DNA of 64,000 nt from Whitmania pigra (Eukaryota > Annelida > Clitellata > Hirudinida > Haemopidae): the NCBI GenBank assembly GCA_021613335.1, contig JAJTWR010000044.1, positions 908,501 to 972,500 on the forward strand. The letters are read 5' to 3'. The notes under the pieces were generated by a model. The model searched no databases. It was given only the letters and a program-made list of their open reading frames with translations, and was not told where the DNA came from. The position numbers and the translations under genes are program-made. Positions 23,901 to 63,075 of the stretch are shown piece by piece (within the stretch, counting starts at the first letter, position 1; each line of letters starts with the position of its first letter).

Positions 23901-24295
23901 ACACCGTACTAACACCATGAGCGCAACTCAGCAACAAGAGTTGGGGGACAGGTGGGCAATTTTGTGGTTTTGATGAATAATACCTTGTCCGATAAGGTAA
24001 AACTATTGCTTCACTTTTAGAGAAATCCTGGGTGAAACATTCCTTCTCAACTCTCCCTTTAAAGTTCCACTCACTCCGAAAACAAGGGCGTTGTACTGTT
24101 TCAAAGATAGTCCTTTGGTAAATCTTAACAGATTTATGTCTACATTGCCATTAACTAAATGATGAATGCTACTTCTATCCCAAATTCCAGGGTTCGCTTA
24201 AGTTGGTTTCTAAGCCAGAGGTACAGAGAAAGAAAGGTGGAGCAATGAAGAGATTGAGATTCAATCACTTGGAGATGGATGTGGTCCAATCATAG
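5925..24295 (+). CDS. RBL1: Retinoblastoma-like pocket protein (p107/p130 type), 26 exons
   Basis: Nuclear co-repressor that binds E2F and restrains G1/S entry. Exons: 5925-5933 (start tentative), 6019-6123, 6205-6257, 6322-6411, 6474-6605, 6665-6709, 6771-6832, 6892-7008, 7079-7158, 7291-7362, 7429-7529, 20427-20480, 20695-20782, 21082-21249, 21496-21607, 21676-21842, 21937-21987, 22089-22201, 22263-22330, 22420-22484, 22958-23035, 23138-23245, 23332-23445, 23887-23951, 24021-24117, 24191-24295; 2319 bp, 772 aa, all phases agree. Seen: N-terminal cyclin-fold (ESFHLLLCCVEHV), pocket box A (RFKIATSVYYDVLEAM, FHKSLVACSLEVVLHVYEF, FPWILDSLGLQSFDFFKV), box B (QILMCCMYGVPKI, CFYNKVFVPELESYL). Intron 7159-7290 has a GC donor. 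Shorter than vertebrate p107 (about 1068 aa), mostly because spacer and linkers are short. The first three codons could instead start at ATG 6010. Confidence 0.9.
7530..9729. other. RBL1 large intron, left part
   Basis: Start of the 12.9 kb RBL1 intron, with GTTAGG donor after 7529. AT-rich; short open frames (for example at 8082 and 8734) overlap on both strands and show no domain. I see no exon, RNA gene or clear transposon before the inverted repeat that begins at 9730. Confidence 0.5.
9730..9854 (+). repeat. Inverted repeat, left arm
   Basis: Reverse complement of 12322-12446; paired positions sum to 22176 throughout, so there are no gaps. Only about two mismatches were counted, which suggests a young duplication or gene conversion compared with the decayed coding region between the arms. 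Confidence 0.9.
10005..11712 (+). pseudogene. Broken transposon protein: MULE-like part, C48 protease, PHD finger
   Basis: Open blocks 10005-10430, 10348-10650, 10692-11249 and 11315-11713 lie in different frames, so at least three frame changes plus an in-frame TAG at 11248 break the protein. The first block has a Cys/His stretch (LQLCCTHYVK). The second has IPLWS-like LPLWSCFPS and SNSLVENVFR, seen in NOF-type transposon proteins. The third starts a C48 peptidase fold (DEDWLSNLVIDYICLD) and carries THFSCHVVD (histidine) and, after the stop, IYFYDPLG (aspartate). The last block has the catalytic QIDGYNCGIF (Gln and Cys) followed by a C4HC3 PHD finger (CLYCGG, CHTCQRWIHEHC, CCFC). Not functional as it stands. 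Confidence 0.7.
11911..12708 (+). repeat. Two diverged direct repeats about 510 bp apart
   Basis: 11911-12197 and 12419-12708 align over nearly 290 bp. Both begin with AAGTTGTTTTGATTTTATC, share GCACACxGGGATCT and CTCGTCCCTGG, and end with CGGTTGATTTTTAATCG. A third short copy of the last motif lies in the inverted repeat (about 12357). The copies are clearly more diverged than the two inverted-repeat arms. Confidence 0.8.
12322..12446 (-). repeat. Inverted repeat, right arm
   Basis: Partner of 9730-9854. Unlike the left arm it is embedded in a tandem duplication: its distal end runs into the second copy of the repeat that begins at 12419. Confidence 0.9.
12830..13490 (-). mobile_element. 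hAT transposon fragment (DUF4371 region)
   Basis: Minus-strand open block 13490-13242 reads GLAFRG, NGNFLSILELIGYYDP and SADSQNEFIHCC, the start of the DUF4371 region found in ZMYM1-like and hAT-type transposases. After its stop, block 13178-12903 contains an LxxILTAINFRN part and a C-terminal KWDDVLSE stretch ending in KRRRQ, which fits a later part of the same family, so the catalytic middle is missing. It abuts a gag fragment at about 13485. Dead relic. Confidence 0.6.
13485..13866 (-). mobile_element. Ty3-like gag fragment
   Basis: ATG at 13866 opens a frame with FRFDTANLTEEWRLFIQMF, MLLSYLGQDALPIFNAF and LPDEPIDAFVTKLKN, the order found in capsid regions of Ty3/mag-type retrotransposons of animals. 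The frame loses gag similarity at about 13485, where the hAT fragment begins. The sequence 13870-14060 to its right could be leader or LTR, since a GGGCGGTACATC-containing block lies at about 14050, but no second LTR copy was found. No protease, reverse transcriptase or integrase follows. Confidence 0.6.
14120..16620 (-). mobile_element. Internally deleted APE-type LINE (Jockey/CR1/L2 group)
   Basis: Reading leftward on the minus strand: a coiled-coil-like ORF1 start (16600-16200), the ORF1 core 16180-15842 (NNLIFYNLPEDE, SCFRMGRR, LLVKFYS, VNHDLSKSGKEH), then ORF2 remains. These include an apurinic-type endonuclease end (15200-14960: SSFIDNIYTNHL, ISDHFPIFLSLNL), the spacer before reverse transcriptase (14794-14495: EWMTAGLL, NKFKSMKTKV, MKKTWNLI), and the thumb region 14480-14250 (LKKTNYILFHSR; FLGVWLDEHVTWSDHINYV). 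The catalytic palm of reverse transcriptase is absent and several frameshifts and stops are present. Antisense to RBL1. Its ORF1 matches that of the second LINE in the ABCC4 intron. Confidence 0.7.
16621..18942. other. RBL1 intron, unassigned; holds a 580-bp-spaced direct repeat
   Basis: Positions 17110-17190 and 17687-17781 are diverged copies of one sequence (AGCTAAAAGAAACCC, GTCAAGTTGCTATTTTTG, CAAGGGACCAAACC). On the minus strand each copy precedes a splice-acceptor-like TTTTAG|CT; the 17.7 kb copy then opens a frame of about 75 codons (17706-17470) with no recognisable domain. A basic minus-strand open stretch also occurs at 18299-18099. These may be exons of an unknown nested gene or pieces of a transposon. 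I cannot decide. Confidence 0.4.
18943..19569 (-). CDS. pogo/CENP-B-type transposase, DNA-binding half only
   Basis: Intact 208-codon frame starting MRHHVRVTNRAAYSKDQM. It shows a psq/helix-turn-helix block (MKLAVAAVLESG, LSVRESARLNDVNYKTLGRYV), then a CENP-B-like second DNA-binding block (LTPKNIRALAYKLANANK, AGFDWFEGFMRRN, LSIREPEPTSLARTTNFNR). These are the N-terminal modules of pogo/Tigger/jerky-like transposases. The frame ends just after FLEFMKHFELHP with an unrelated tail, so the DDE catalytic domain is missing. Either a truncated dead copy or a DNA-binding remnant. It lies in the RBL1 intron on the opposite strand, with no clear terminal repeats. Confidence 0.65.
   Translation of the reverse strand: MRHHVRVTNRAAYSKDQMKLAVAAVLESGLSVRESARLNDVNYKTLGRYVKLQKDAGDLSHFGYKRVRQVFPENLEELHVAYVKKAAQIYHGLTPKNIRALAYKLANANKLKIPPKQVEQQIAGFDWFEGFMRRNSPLSIREPEPTSLARTTNFNRTSAGHPKASGLMTSENFLEFMKHFELHPNLLLRNFTSIFGTYSGHPYPNIHL
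19570..20426. other. RBL1 intron, right end
   Basis: Last 860 bp of the large intron, ending TTTTCTAG before 20427. A minus-strand block near 20160-20090 reads ICSKCSHLNFW and FDHIKTTH, spaced like a C2H2 zinc finger, but it stands alone. Nothing else recognised. Confidence 0.4.
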
Positions 24296-25125
24296 GCTTG
24301 GTTATTTGTTGACCTTAACAGATTGAATTAGGCTTTGCTTACTCCAGTGCTTTACATTTGATTTTTGTTTGAAAAGCTACATGATGCGCATGCGTTATTT
24401 AGATTCCTTGACAATGCAAAAGATTTTAGAACTTGGGCCCTTTATAACTTCATGGGCATTTGTTGTCCGTTTCCCCCTGCTAATAACTAATTTCAAATTG
24501 TATCCTGTGATTAATAAATTTGCATTAATTTGGCATTGTTCTGAAACATTTCCAATCGCAGTTGTGATGATGCGTGAGAGGGTAGGTAAATTTGAGATGC
24601 CCCTGCCCGATGTTTCCCCAAAAGCAAGATTATTGGAACTTGAGTCCACCAACTCAGTTTAATACCCACCACTGAAGTGGATACTAAGTACATGTCTTTC
24701 TTGGTTGGTATTGCAAGTTGAGTTTATGCTATTACCAGTGCACTATCCATTGAGCTAACTTGCATGCTTTTATGGAGGGCTCCAGGCATTCAACAGGAGG
24801 ATTATCAAATTTGGTGGAGGCTTTCTAAGAATTGTGCTTGTGGGTGTCACCAAACCTAATTTGCGGCAATGATAATAATTCAATCCATCTCTTGAGTGAC
24901 ATGCTGAGATTTGCTTGCAAAACGATTTTATTTTATTATAAATTAGATTACTCTTTGCATGTCTTGGTGTCAAAGCCTGCTTTAAGTCTATGGCAGTCTG
25001 AGTCATTCGGCTTTACTTCAGAAGGTTGAGTCACACCACAAGGACTGGAGCTGAATCTTAGAGAAAACATTTCTGAAATTTCAGAAAAAACTTTAAATTA
25101 TTTTTTTGCGCTACACAAATTAAAA
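24296..25125. other. Convergent space between RBL1 and ABCC4
   Basis: 830 bp between the stop codons of two genes that run toward each other. It should contain both 3' UTRs. Overlapping open frames on both strands (24369-24662, 24395-24652) have no domain and are probably chance. A minus-strand AATAAA (TTTATT at 24927-24932) lies about 195 bp after the ABCC4 stop. Confidence 0.5.
24513..24518 (+). terminator. Possible poly(A) signal of RBL1
   Basis: AATAAA about 220 bp after the RBL1 stop codon. Position is plausible, but the region is AT-rich and chance occurrence is likely. Confidence 0.35.
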
Positions 25126-44545
<19,420 letters not shown>

Positions 44546-45377
44546 TTTAAAATCCTAATGTTAATTAAATATTATTTAAGTTATGTAGTTGCGGTTAAGG
44601 TCTGCTCGGGTAAAAGGCGCTCCACGCACTACGTTAGGGATGCGGTCTCTATCTGTAGGCAGCATAGGTGAAAACACTCAAAATGTGAGGTGATATAAGG
44701 TGACCATTTTTTAAATATTTCAATAATTTGTTTCGCGATACCATAAAAATCAAGAACTTTACAAGTCAAATAGCATTGTTATGAACAAAGTTGCTTCACT
44801 TTCACCTTCATAAAGTTTTTATCAAATGCATATTTGGGCAATTAGGACTAATATAACCCAGTGAAATTGGAATTAATGTTACATTCAATTATTCGAATAA
44901 TCTGGTTATGCAAATCGCTATGTTCCAGTTAGTTTTCTTTTTGATATATAGATCAGATACTACAATTGATTGACATACAATTGATACATTTATACCACCT
45001 AATCCTTTTTAACACTGAGTTTGCATCGCATGACATTACGAGGTAAGCCTCACTATTTGTATTAAAATTGACGACTGTACAAAAAATTTTGAGATATGAT
45101 AAGTGATTTTATTGTTTTATTTAATAAGTCATAATAAAACAATTATTACAAAGAAAAATTATAATTATTTCAGCTTCTGATCACTTTTCGTGCAGTATGT
45201 TGAAACGATGACAAACAAGCGCTTCTCTGTGCTGTGGTTGTTTTCGGAGTATTCTGTTAATGTCACTTACTGAAGTGCTATTGATTCGTTTAAGACTGTC
45301 GTGTTTAGGACAAACGTCGCTGTGTAAGAGTAAAGACATTCGGGGCTCGGATTTTATTTTAGTTGTGCAATTATGTC
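44546..45377. promoter_or_regulatory. Divergent intergenic region, ABCC4 / SPSB
   Basis: 832 bp between start codons on opposite strands. Expected to hold both promoters and 5' UTRs. Not strongly AT-biased at 44600-44700 and 45200-45360; no specific factor site could be defended. Confidence 0.45.
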
Positions 45378-46680
45378 ATGGGTCAAAAAATATCATCAGG
45401 CTCGTCCAGAACAATTTTTATCAATCTAACAATTTTTGCCGACAATGATTTTAACAGACCTGCGAAGCTTGATGCTTTGTTGGAAAAACCCCACGCCTCG
45501 AAGGAAGAACAGATACGTCATGGGTGGAATCCTTGCGACAAATCAAATAATCTATTCATAAAAGACGACGATGCCTTGACAGTGCACAGACACCCTGTGG
45601 CTCAAAGTACTGATTGCATACGAGGAAAAGTTAGTTCTACCAACTCAAATAACTTTATGAACTTTCCCAAAAGATAATTTTTGAATATTTACAAAATAAA
45701 ATTATTCATAACCCCAATTTTTTTAGGATTTATGCCAATATTACTTAAAAGTACTTCAATACAACATATTTTTATAGAATCAAAGTTAGTATAGAAACCA
45801 CAATTATTTTAAGATTGGCTATAGCCAGGGAATGCACGTATGGGAAATATACTGGAATGTCAAACACAGAGGAACTCATGCAGTCGTTGGAGTGGCTACT
45901 GCAGAAGCAACATTACAAGCATCCGGCTACAGCTCACTCGTCGGATGCGATTCACATTCTTGGGGTTGGGATCTCTGCCGCAATAGATTGCATCACAACG
46001 AACAATTCTTGGACTGCAAAGAGACAGAAAGCAATGACAAGGTGTATCCAAATTTCAACCAGAGGTCACACAATGACATCGTCATCATCCCAGATAAATT
46101 TTTAGTCATCTTAGACATGGACTCTGGCACACTCAGCTTTGCTGCTTCTGGAATTTACCTTGGAATTGCCTTCACTGGTTTAAAAGGACTCATATTATAT
46201 CCAATTGTAAATGCCGTTTGGGGACATTGTGAAATCTCTATGAAATACATAGGTGGGATGGAATGTGAGTACAATCTCTCATTAACTTTTACTTATTAAT
46301 AATGCTGATTTTATCAGTTAACAGACAAGCATTACATCTTTCTGAAACTTGGGTGCAAAGAACAATAGATTGTAACGGTTCAATCACTGCATAATGCTCT
46401 GCAACTAAGTTTGTGATGAACATTTAATGGGAAGCAACAATCAATGCAAGCATGCTCAACACCACTTTTAGAGAGCTAATTCATTATTTTATCATTAACA
46501 GGTGAACCATTGAGCCTGATGATACTGAGTAGACAAGTAGTGAGACAAAGTCTGAGGAGATGTACATCTACAGCACTGTTGGATACTCTGCCCTTACCTA
46601 AAAGACTGATTGAATACATAAAATGTACTGGTTCACTTCATCAGCCAGGAAATTCATGCTTGTGTCACTGTGCCGTTTGA
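45378..46680 (+). CDS. SPSB1: SPRY domain and SOCS box protein (SPSB1/SPSB4-like)
   Basis: Substrate receptor of a Cullin-5/Elongin B-C ubiquitin ligase in the cytosol. Exons 45378-45629, 45814-46264, 46502-46680; 882 bp, 293 aa (vertebrate SPSB1/4 are about 273). Start MGQKIS is the conserved SPSB1/4 N-terminus. SPRY blocks: [87 protein letters not shown] box: [19 protein letters not shown]. The extra length is a C-terminal tail after LIEYIK ending in CHCAV. The peptide-binding surface that recognises DINNN-type motifs (for example in iNOS and Par-4) appears present, but individual residues were not checked. Confidence 0.94.
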
Positions 46681-46839
46681 TCCTCCATCCATCTTGTTGT
46701 CACGTTATCATTTTCAAATATAGGCTGTTCTTCTTTGCAGCATTAAAGAACAGCATGTTTTTCAAATGTTGCTATATTATTTGACTGGTGGTTTTTTAAT
46801 TTGATTATTGACAAACTCAATGCAGATGATTTGTTTAGA

Positions 46840-46845
46840 AATAAA
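46840..46845 (+). terminator. Possible poly(A) signal of SPSB gene
   Basis: AATAAA 160 bp after the SPSB stop and only 32 bp before the uS14m stop codon on the other strand, so the two 3' ends probably overlap or nearly touch. Confidence 0.4.
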
Positions 46846-46876
46846 AGTGAATATTTGAGGTTCTGATGTATATTGA

Positions 46877-47534
46877 TCACCATTTGGCACGAATAACTCC
46901 AGACATTTTGTTGTAATCTGCCAAAAGCCTCCACATAATGCGACTCAGTCTGTGGACAGGGACTATTCCCCTGAGTCTTCCCGTCAATATGCACATGTCA
47001 GTGGCTCTTGTCGGGTGAGAATCTCGTGGCAGGGCATTGATTTGCTTTAGTGCATCATTCTGAAATATTTCAAGTCAGAAATACATTTGTAATTAAAAAT
47101 ATTATAGTATAAGCCATCCCTGGAGGAAAAATTATAACTACTAAATGCCATTGATTAAATGCTATGTTAGTTAGGAGACATTACTGAACAAATGAAACAA
47201 AACTAACCTAGATTTACTAACATAACTTTTGAGTAACCATGCTTTATGATTACATATTGTTACCTATTTAGACAGTATGGCTTGGTGCATACATGTGGTA
47301 AAATGCTTAAATATCACTATAAGCATCAAATATACCAACTTTTATCTTCTCTGGTAGGATCTTTGACTTTTTTAATGCTACAAGTCTTGTCCTAAAATCA
47401 GCGTGTTCAGTCGCTAAAGCCCTCCTTTTGACATCTTTTCGCATCACCCATGTAACATACCTGGTTCGAACAGGAGTCACAGTGACCTTGCAAAGCAAAT
47501 GCAAATCTGAGTTCAGTTTGTGTGATGTATACAT
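46877..47534 (-). CDS. MRPS14: Mitochondrial ribosomal protein uS14m
   Basis: Small-subunit mitoribosomal protein. Two coding exons, 47340-47534 and 46877-47059, joining to 378 bp, 125 aa (human 128). Seen: RYVTWVMRKDVKRRALA, ADFRTRLVALKKSKILP, then INALPRDSHPTR, CILTGRLRGIV, HRLSRIMWRLLADYNKMSGV and the C-terminal RAKW that closes uS14 proteins. Start at 47534 gives a short presequence of about 25 residues before the conserved core; an additional upstream exon is possible. It faces SPSB tail to tail with 196 bp between stops. Confidence 0.93.
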
Positions 47535-48395
47535 AAAGAATTATTACAGAGATTGGAAAAAGGGCAATGGCATAGGTGCGATGTAAAATTCATACATATT
47601 CTCAGCATAAGAAAAATCTATGAGTTAGGTACGTTTAGTTTCTTCATCCATCTTTTATTTTAAGTTGTGCGTTTTATTACATAAAATGATGACATTGTCG
47701 AGGTTTACAACAAAACACGAAAACCAACTTTTTGTATGGCCCCAACAAGGACACGACCACATGAGCTGATAACTTTATCCAAGAACATCTTTCGGGCGCA
47801 ACAGACTTTAATATCGCTCCAAATAAGTCACCAGTCATAACATAACTCAGTCATTTTAGCATTTTCTTTGTTCATGTCCATATATTCTCAGCGAGAGATT
47901 AAAATACATTTTAAGCGTCTACTAAAAATGCATATGTTAAAAATGCTTTTAAAAATTATTTTTGAAAATTATTCAATTAAATTAAGTTAACAGATCGAAT
48001 CTTAAGGCATCAGTTAAGTTTGAGTTTAGCTTTTACTAAAAAAAAGTACTTTGCCATTAATAAACTCTAAAAATCAAAAACGGGTTTTCATTTTCAAGGG
48101 CTGAATAGCATATTTAAAAAAATTAAAATTTTAATTTTGCTGTCAAAATATGTCATAAAGTTGTTTTGTTGATTTGTTTTTGTAAGAGCAATAGTTTGAA
48201 CAATTTTAATTTTAATAATATAAAAATAAAGTTAAGTTGTGTTAACAAATAGCAATCAATTTAGATATTATTGATTAAATAGTGTTGATTTATTGTACAC
48301 ATTGGATCCCGGAAATTGGTTATGCCACGTTCGTGACAACAAAGTCAGCAAAGAAAGCCGTTCAACTTCATCGGCGAGCTAATCTTTCGGCCAAC
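47535..48395. promoter_or_regulatory. Divergent intergenic region, MRPS14 / TMED10
   Basis: 861 bp between opposite start codons. AT-rich in the middle (47930-48280). Presumed to hold both promoters. Nothing more specific seen. Confidence 0.45.
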
Positions 48396-49965
48396 ATGGA
48401 GACGCGTAATTTTGCGTCTGTTTGCGTATTTTTAATTTTTCTGAATTCAGCCACATATTTGGCTTTGCAATTTCATTTACCTGCTGGTCAACAAAAATGC
48501 CTAAAAGAAGAAATACATAAAGACGTTTTAGTTACTGGGGAATACCTTATAACTGAAGTGCCGGATCAGAAAGCGAGCTTGAAGGTTGATTTTAACATAT
48601 TAACTCACAGCAAAAATTTTTATGAAAAGTGTATGGTGTTCATTGTTGAGAATTTACTTAGAAAGCTAGCCAATAATACTATGCACCTAGGAATTTTCTA
48701 AGTTAAAGTTTTTGGTTTTGTTTTGTATAGCATTAAAAATAAAGTATTTATTTGGTTTTATAGGTTGCTAAAATTTATTTTTTAGGTTAAAGATTCAAAG
48801 GGCCATTTACTATACAATAAAGAAGATGCAATGAAGGGCAAATTTGCCTTCACTACTGACGAATTTGATATGTTTGAGATTTGCTTCGAGGACCACGTTC
48901 CACAAGGTTTGATAGAATGTCACAAAAAGTCTATTGTAGGATCAATAACATTTACATTTTAGGAACTCATGGATTGGACAGAGAAGTGTCTTTGGTTCTT
49001 AAGACTGGTGTTGAAGCCAAAAATTATGCAGATGTACGGTTTCATGTTATTGAAATCTTAATGTTGATGACTGCAATTATGGCAGTAATCTTAATAGTGT
49101 ACAGTTGACACGTCATCTGATATTTTGTATTAATTATTATTAATATATATCTACTATTAGCATTATACATTAGTAACATTTTTGTTGATATTAACAAAAA
49201 TCTTGGTCTTCTTTACCTGCTTAAACTGATCTTTAAATTTAGTTATAATTATCTGACTTTTGCAGTTTGGTTTCCTTTTTATGTAATTTTTTTATCATCA
49301 AAGTGTTTTGAAATTTTTTTAAATCTTTGTTTTTTTTAAGATTATGTTAGTGTGCCCTCGATGTTAATCTGATTATTTTGGAAAAATAACATTTAAGTTT
49401 TATTTAAGTTTGGGTATTTCATATTTATTATTATATTACTTTATTGCTAACATTACTAAGTGCCAATTGCAATTTGGACTCAGTAGTCACTAAGATCTGT
49501 TGAATATCTTTTGTTTCATACCGGGAGAGTTGCTATTGATATTAATGTTTTGTTGAGCACTAAGCCTAAATAATTTCTTAATGTTGAAATAATTTGTTTC
49601 AATAGATTGCTAAGGCTGAGAAGCTGAAACCAATGGAAGTTGAGTTAAAGAAGCTTGAAGATCTTTCTGAGTCTATTGTCAATGATTTTAGCTACATGAG
49701 GGCCAGAGAAGAAGAGATGAGAGACACAAATGGTTTGTTCTGTTTAATGTGTTACAATCAGTCAAGCTTTAATGCTAGTTTTAAAGTGAGAGTATTCCAA
49801 ATATTTTATTTTTGAAATAATATGGAAAATTTGTATTTTGTAGAATCTACCCATGCGAGGGTTCTTTATCTGAGCATCTTTTCCATGCTGTGTCTACTTG
49901 GGCTTGCAACATGGCAAGTCCTCTATCTGAAGAATTATTTCAAATCCAAGAAGCTGATTGAGTGA
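48396..49965 (+). CDS. TMED10: p24-delta cargo receptor TMED10
   Basis: Type I membrane protein cycling between ER and Golgi in COPI/COPII vesicles. Exons 48396-48584, 48786-48906, 48963-49033, 49606-49732, 49844-49965; 630 bp, 209 aa, the usual length. Signal peptide residues 1 to about 24 ([16 protein letters not shown]); GOLD domain with [35 protein letters not shown] and [12 protein letters not shown]; coiled coil [30 protein letters not shown]. One membrane helix ([20 protein letters not shown]) precedes the cytosolic tail, which ends KSKKLIE, the dilysine COPI retrieval signal. ATG 48396 has the good context CCAACATGG. Confidence 0.96.
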
Positions 49966-51252
49966 TTTGGCTTAGTAAAGTGAAAATAATTGCTTTCAGC
50001 ATCTTTTGTGTTGATTGAATGTTTTGGTATTTGAGTATAATGTGATGAATGCAGCCTATTTTGGTGGAATTAAGTAGAAACATTCAGCTTGTGAGGGCTG
50101 AGTCTCTTGTACAGAGTTGCAATTTTAATCACATCCCTCTGTTTTCATTTGTTAATTGTTTTGAGAATAAAGGATTAACTTATGTGATAAGTTAGTTGTT
50201 GATGATCAAACATTAATTTATAAAGAAAATAATTTCAGAGTCCTAACTTGGGTTTTTCCTAAGTGATGAGGGTATGACTTTCAGGTGGTTATGTATCTTG
50301 CATACATTTTGATGAATGTAGCCACACAATCAGTTTTTAGGCTTTTTGCTGCATGTTAGCTTTGGGGGGTTGGATAAAGCAAGTGTTATGGCCGCCAATA
50401 TTTTTAGACATGGTCTAACATTTTATGCAAATAACAATTAAAATGAGAATCTAACTTTGTGTGACAGATGCTAGTTTGTCTCGGCTTCTTGATTATACCT
50501 TACTTGGCGAAAAAATGTCTTGCAAGTTCATCGTCAGATAGATCGCTTAGAGGCCTCAAAAGAAGAATAATTATAGGAAGGTTAATTCGATGATCGATTT
50601 ATTAATCCACCTTCCTCGGTAGCTTTAAATGATACCAGGTGACAGTAGTGGACCGAGCTTGGGAACATTCTTGAGCAAACGTCGCTCGCCAGAAGGCCTC
50701 GATATCCATGGCAGAACAATTTATCTCCAGTTATAAAATAATTTTATGAACTTCAATGTCGATTTGTTTTGGATGATATTTTTTAATGCATTGAAGGAAT
50801 GCGAGAGTTGTACTTATTTGAGTTTTTTCACTTAGGTAAGTGAGCTTGTGCTGGTTTTATTAACGTACCTTAAATAGTCAAATGATTAGGACGGTGCTCT
50901 CGCGATGGGGTTGGATTCAGTATTGCCAAATTAATTTTTTTTAAACTCCTTTTAGATTAATCTGATAATATGCATATATGGCATGCCACATATATTGTTA
51001 ATTACAGAGAACATTATATTAAGTCACAAAATTTTGCTTCCAGATAAATTTCAATAAATAAAAAACCTACAAACTCTTAAATTTAAATTTGTTTTATAAA
51101 AAATAAAAAAAATAATTGTATATTTGTAACATCAAATTAATATTGACGAATTGCTGTTATTTACACGTAGGATTTTCGTTTTGTGAAAGAAGTCTATTTA
51201 GAGTCTTTCTTGCTGTTGTCCACGTATCTTAGTGAGTTTTTAATCTGCGAAC
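49966..51252. other. TMED10-DAD1 intergenic region
   Basis: 1.29 kb. TMED10 3' UTR with AATAAA at 50166-50171, about 200 bp after the stop, then AT-rich sequence and the DAD1 upstream region. No coding signal seen. Confidence 0.5.
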
Positions 51253-51774
51253 ATGACGGAAAGTGTTTTCGGAGTATTGTCTAGGTTTTACAATGACTAT
51301 ACTCAAACAACCTCGAAGAAACTCAAGATAATAGATGCTTATCTTCTGTACATTCTCTTGACCGGCGCCGTTCAGTTTTTCTACTGTTGCCTGGTTGGGA
51401 CCTTCCCATTTAATTCTTTCCTGTCTGGATTTATCTCATGTGTAGGATCATTTGTTCTTGCAGGTTAGTTTTTTTTTGTGAATGTCATGTTGGTAGAATT
51501 AATTTTGGAGGCGTCAGATTTCTGATCAATTTTATGATCACATGTGTTGGTATGAATACTCATTATGCTACAGGGGGTCTGTATGGTTGCACATTTAACT
51601 GATAAGTTTTGCAAACTAACCTGGATTATTTGCTTTTATTTAGTTTGTTTGAGAGTTCAGGTGAACCCTTCCAACAAAGATGTTTTTTTTGGAATCAGCC
51701 CTGAAAGGGCTTTTGCTGACTTTGTGTTTGCCCATGTAATTCTTCACCTTGTAGTCATGAACTTCATAGGATAG
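51253..51774 (+). CDS. DAD1: DAD1, oligosaccharyltransferase subunit
   Basis: Small membrane subunit of the ER N-glycosylation complex. Coding exons 51253-51463 and 51644-51774; 342 bp, 113 aa, exactly the usual animal length. Seen: [69 protein letters not shown] and C-terminal VVMNFIG. Three membrane segments. The stop codon is directly followed by GTGAGT, and TTGCAG ends at 51908, so the last intron seems to lie in the 3' UTR, starting at the base after the stop. AATAAA at 52027-52032. Confidence 0.97.
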
Positions 51775-52831
51775 GTGAGTTCACAAAAAATTATGCCATT
51801 TCATTTTTGAATGTGCTAGTTAAGGCTATGTTGGTAATTTATGTAAATTTTTTTGAACCAACTCTTGATTTGTTCTTGACATTTTTGCATTAAATAATTA
51901 CATTGCAGGTCTTCCAAGCACGAAAGCTATTATGCAATGGCTTCTTAAACCGCTTTTGGAGAAGATATGTGACTGAATTGTTGTGGCAGAGAATTTTCAT
52001 TTTGTTCATTTTGAGTTGAGTCAAGTAATAAAAGGCCGTGATTTATTATCAATATTTAATCTTCCAAATAATCCGGACAAACATATTCAACTGCAGTGAT
52101 TCAGTAGTTGAAAACAAATACTTTAAAAATGATACAAAATAAAATTTGGGATCATGTGTTTGCACATATCAGCAGCATGTAACAAATATTATTAATGAGC
52201 TCATGGTGGAATGTTTCCTTTGGACCCTGGTTGCAATCAAGCTCATGGGATGTGATGAAGTCATTAAGTTACATGTCTCGACATCTACCAAGTACCAACA
52301 AAATAAGCACAAACAAATATAAAAGTTGAACGTAAAATATATTTGTAAGAAAATAATTTCAAGATGAATCTCATATTTATGTACACAAGATCTTTAAAAT
52401 GACTCCTCGATGTCGATGCAGATTTTGTAGGCAGTAATTTTGACTGAGAGGTGATGCTTGGCACTTTTCAGAGTTGTTGTAGAAAAATAAGACTAGCATA
52501 TCATGTTATGGTTTCAGCTAGAGGTAAATAGAAGTTTTGATTGAGAATCTGCTAATCCTGAAATTGTAACTCTAAATACTGCAGATGGAAAACATTTCCA
52601 AGGTGGGTTAAACACGCAACTTGTTACCCTGGAATGTGGAAAGCCAGAGACAATGTGGTCTTCCTGTCTCTGGCAGCACTTGAAAAGCAAAAAATTAGGA
52701 AAGCCATGAATATAATGAAATCAAGCAGACAGCTACCTTAACAGGTGCTGCAAACTTTAAAAATACTTCCATATCTTAAATGAAAAATGAACATAAAGCA
52801 ACAGGTCAAAGATCATGTCAATAAAAGTTAA
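51775..52831. other. Convergent space DAD1 / CELF
   Basis: Holds the DAD1 3' UTR intron and exon, then the presumed 3' UTR of the minus-strand CELF gene (stop at 52832). A minus-strand AATAAA (TTTATT at 52042-52047) lies 10 bp beyond the DAD1 signal, so the two 3' ends may abut. No other gene seen. Confidence 0.45.
52027..52032 (+). terminator. Poly(A) signal of DAD1
   Basis: AATAAA about 120 bp into the proposed DAD1 3' UTR exon that begins at 51909. Confidence 0.5.

Positions 52832-63075
<10,244 letters not shown>

Noticed and set aside
24369..24693. Overlapping open frames on both strands between RBL1 and ABCC4
   Set aside because: No domain, no splice context, and they lie where both 3' UTRs are expected.
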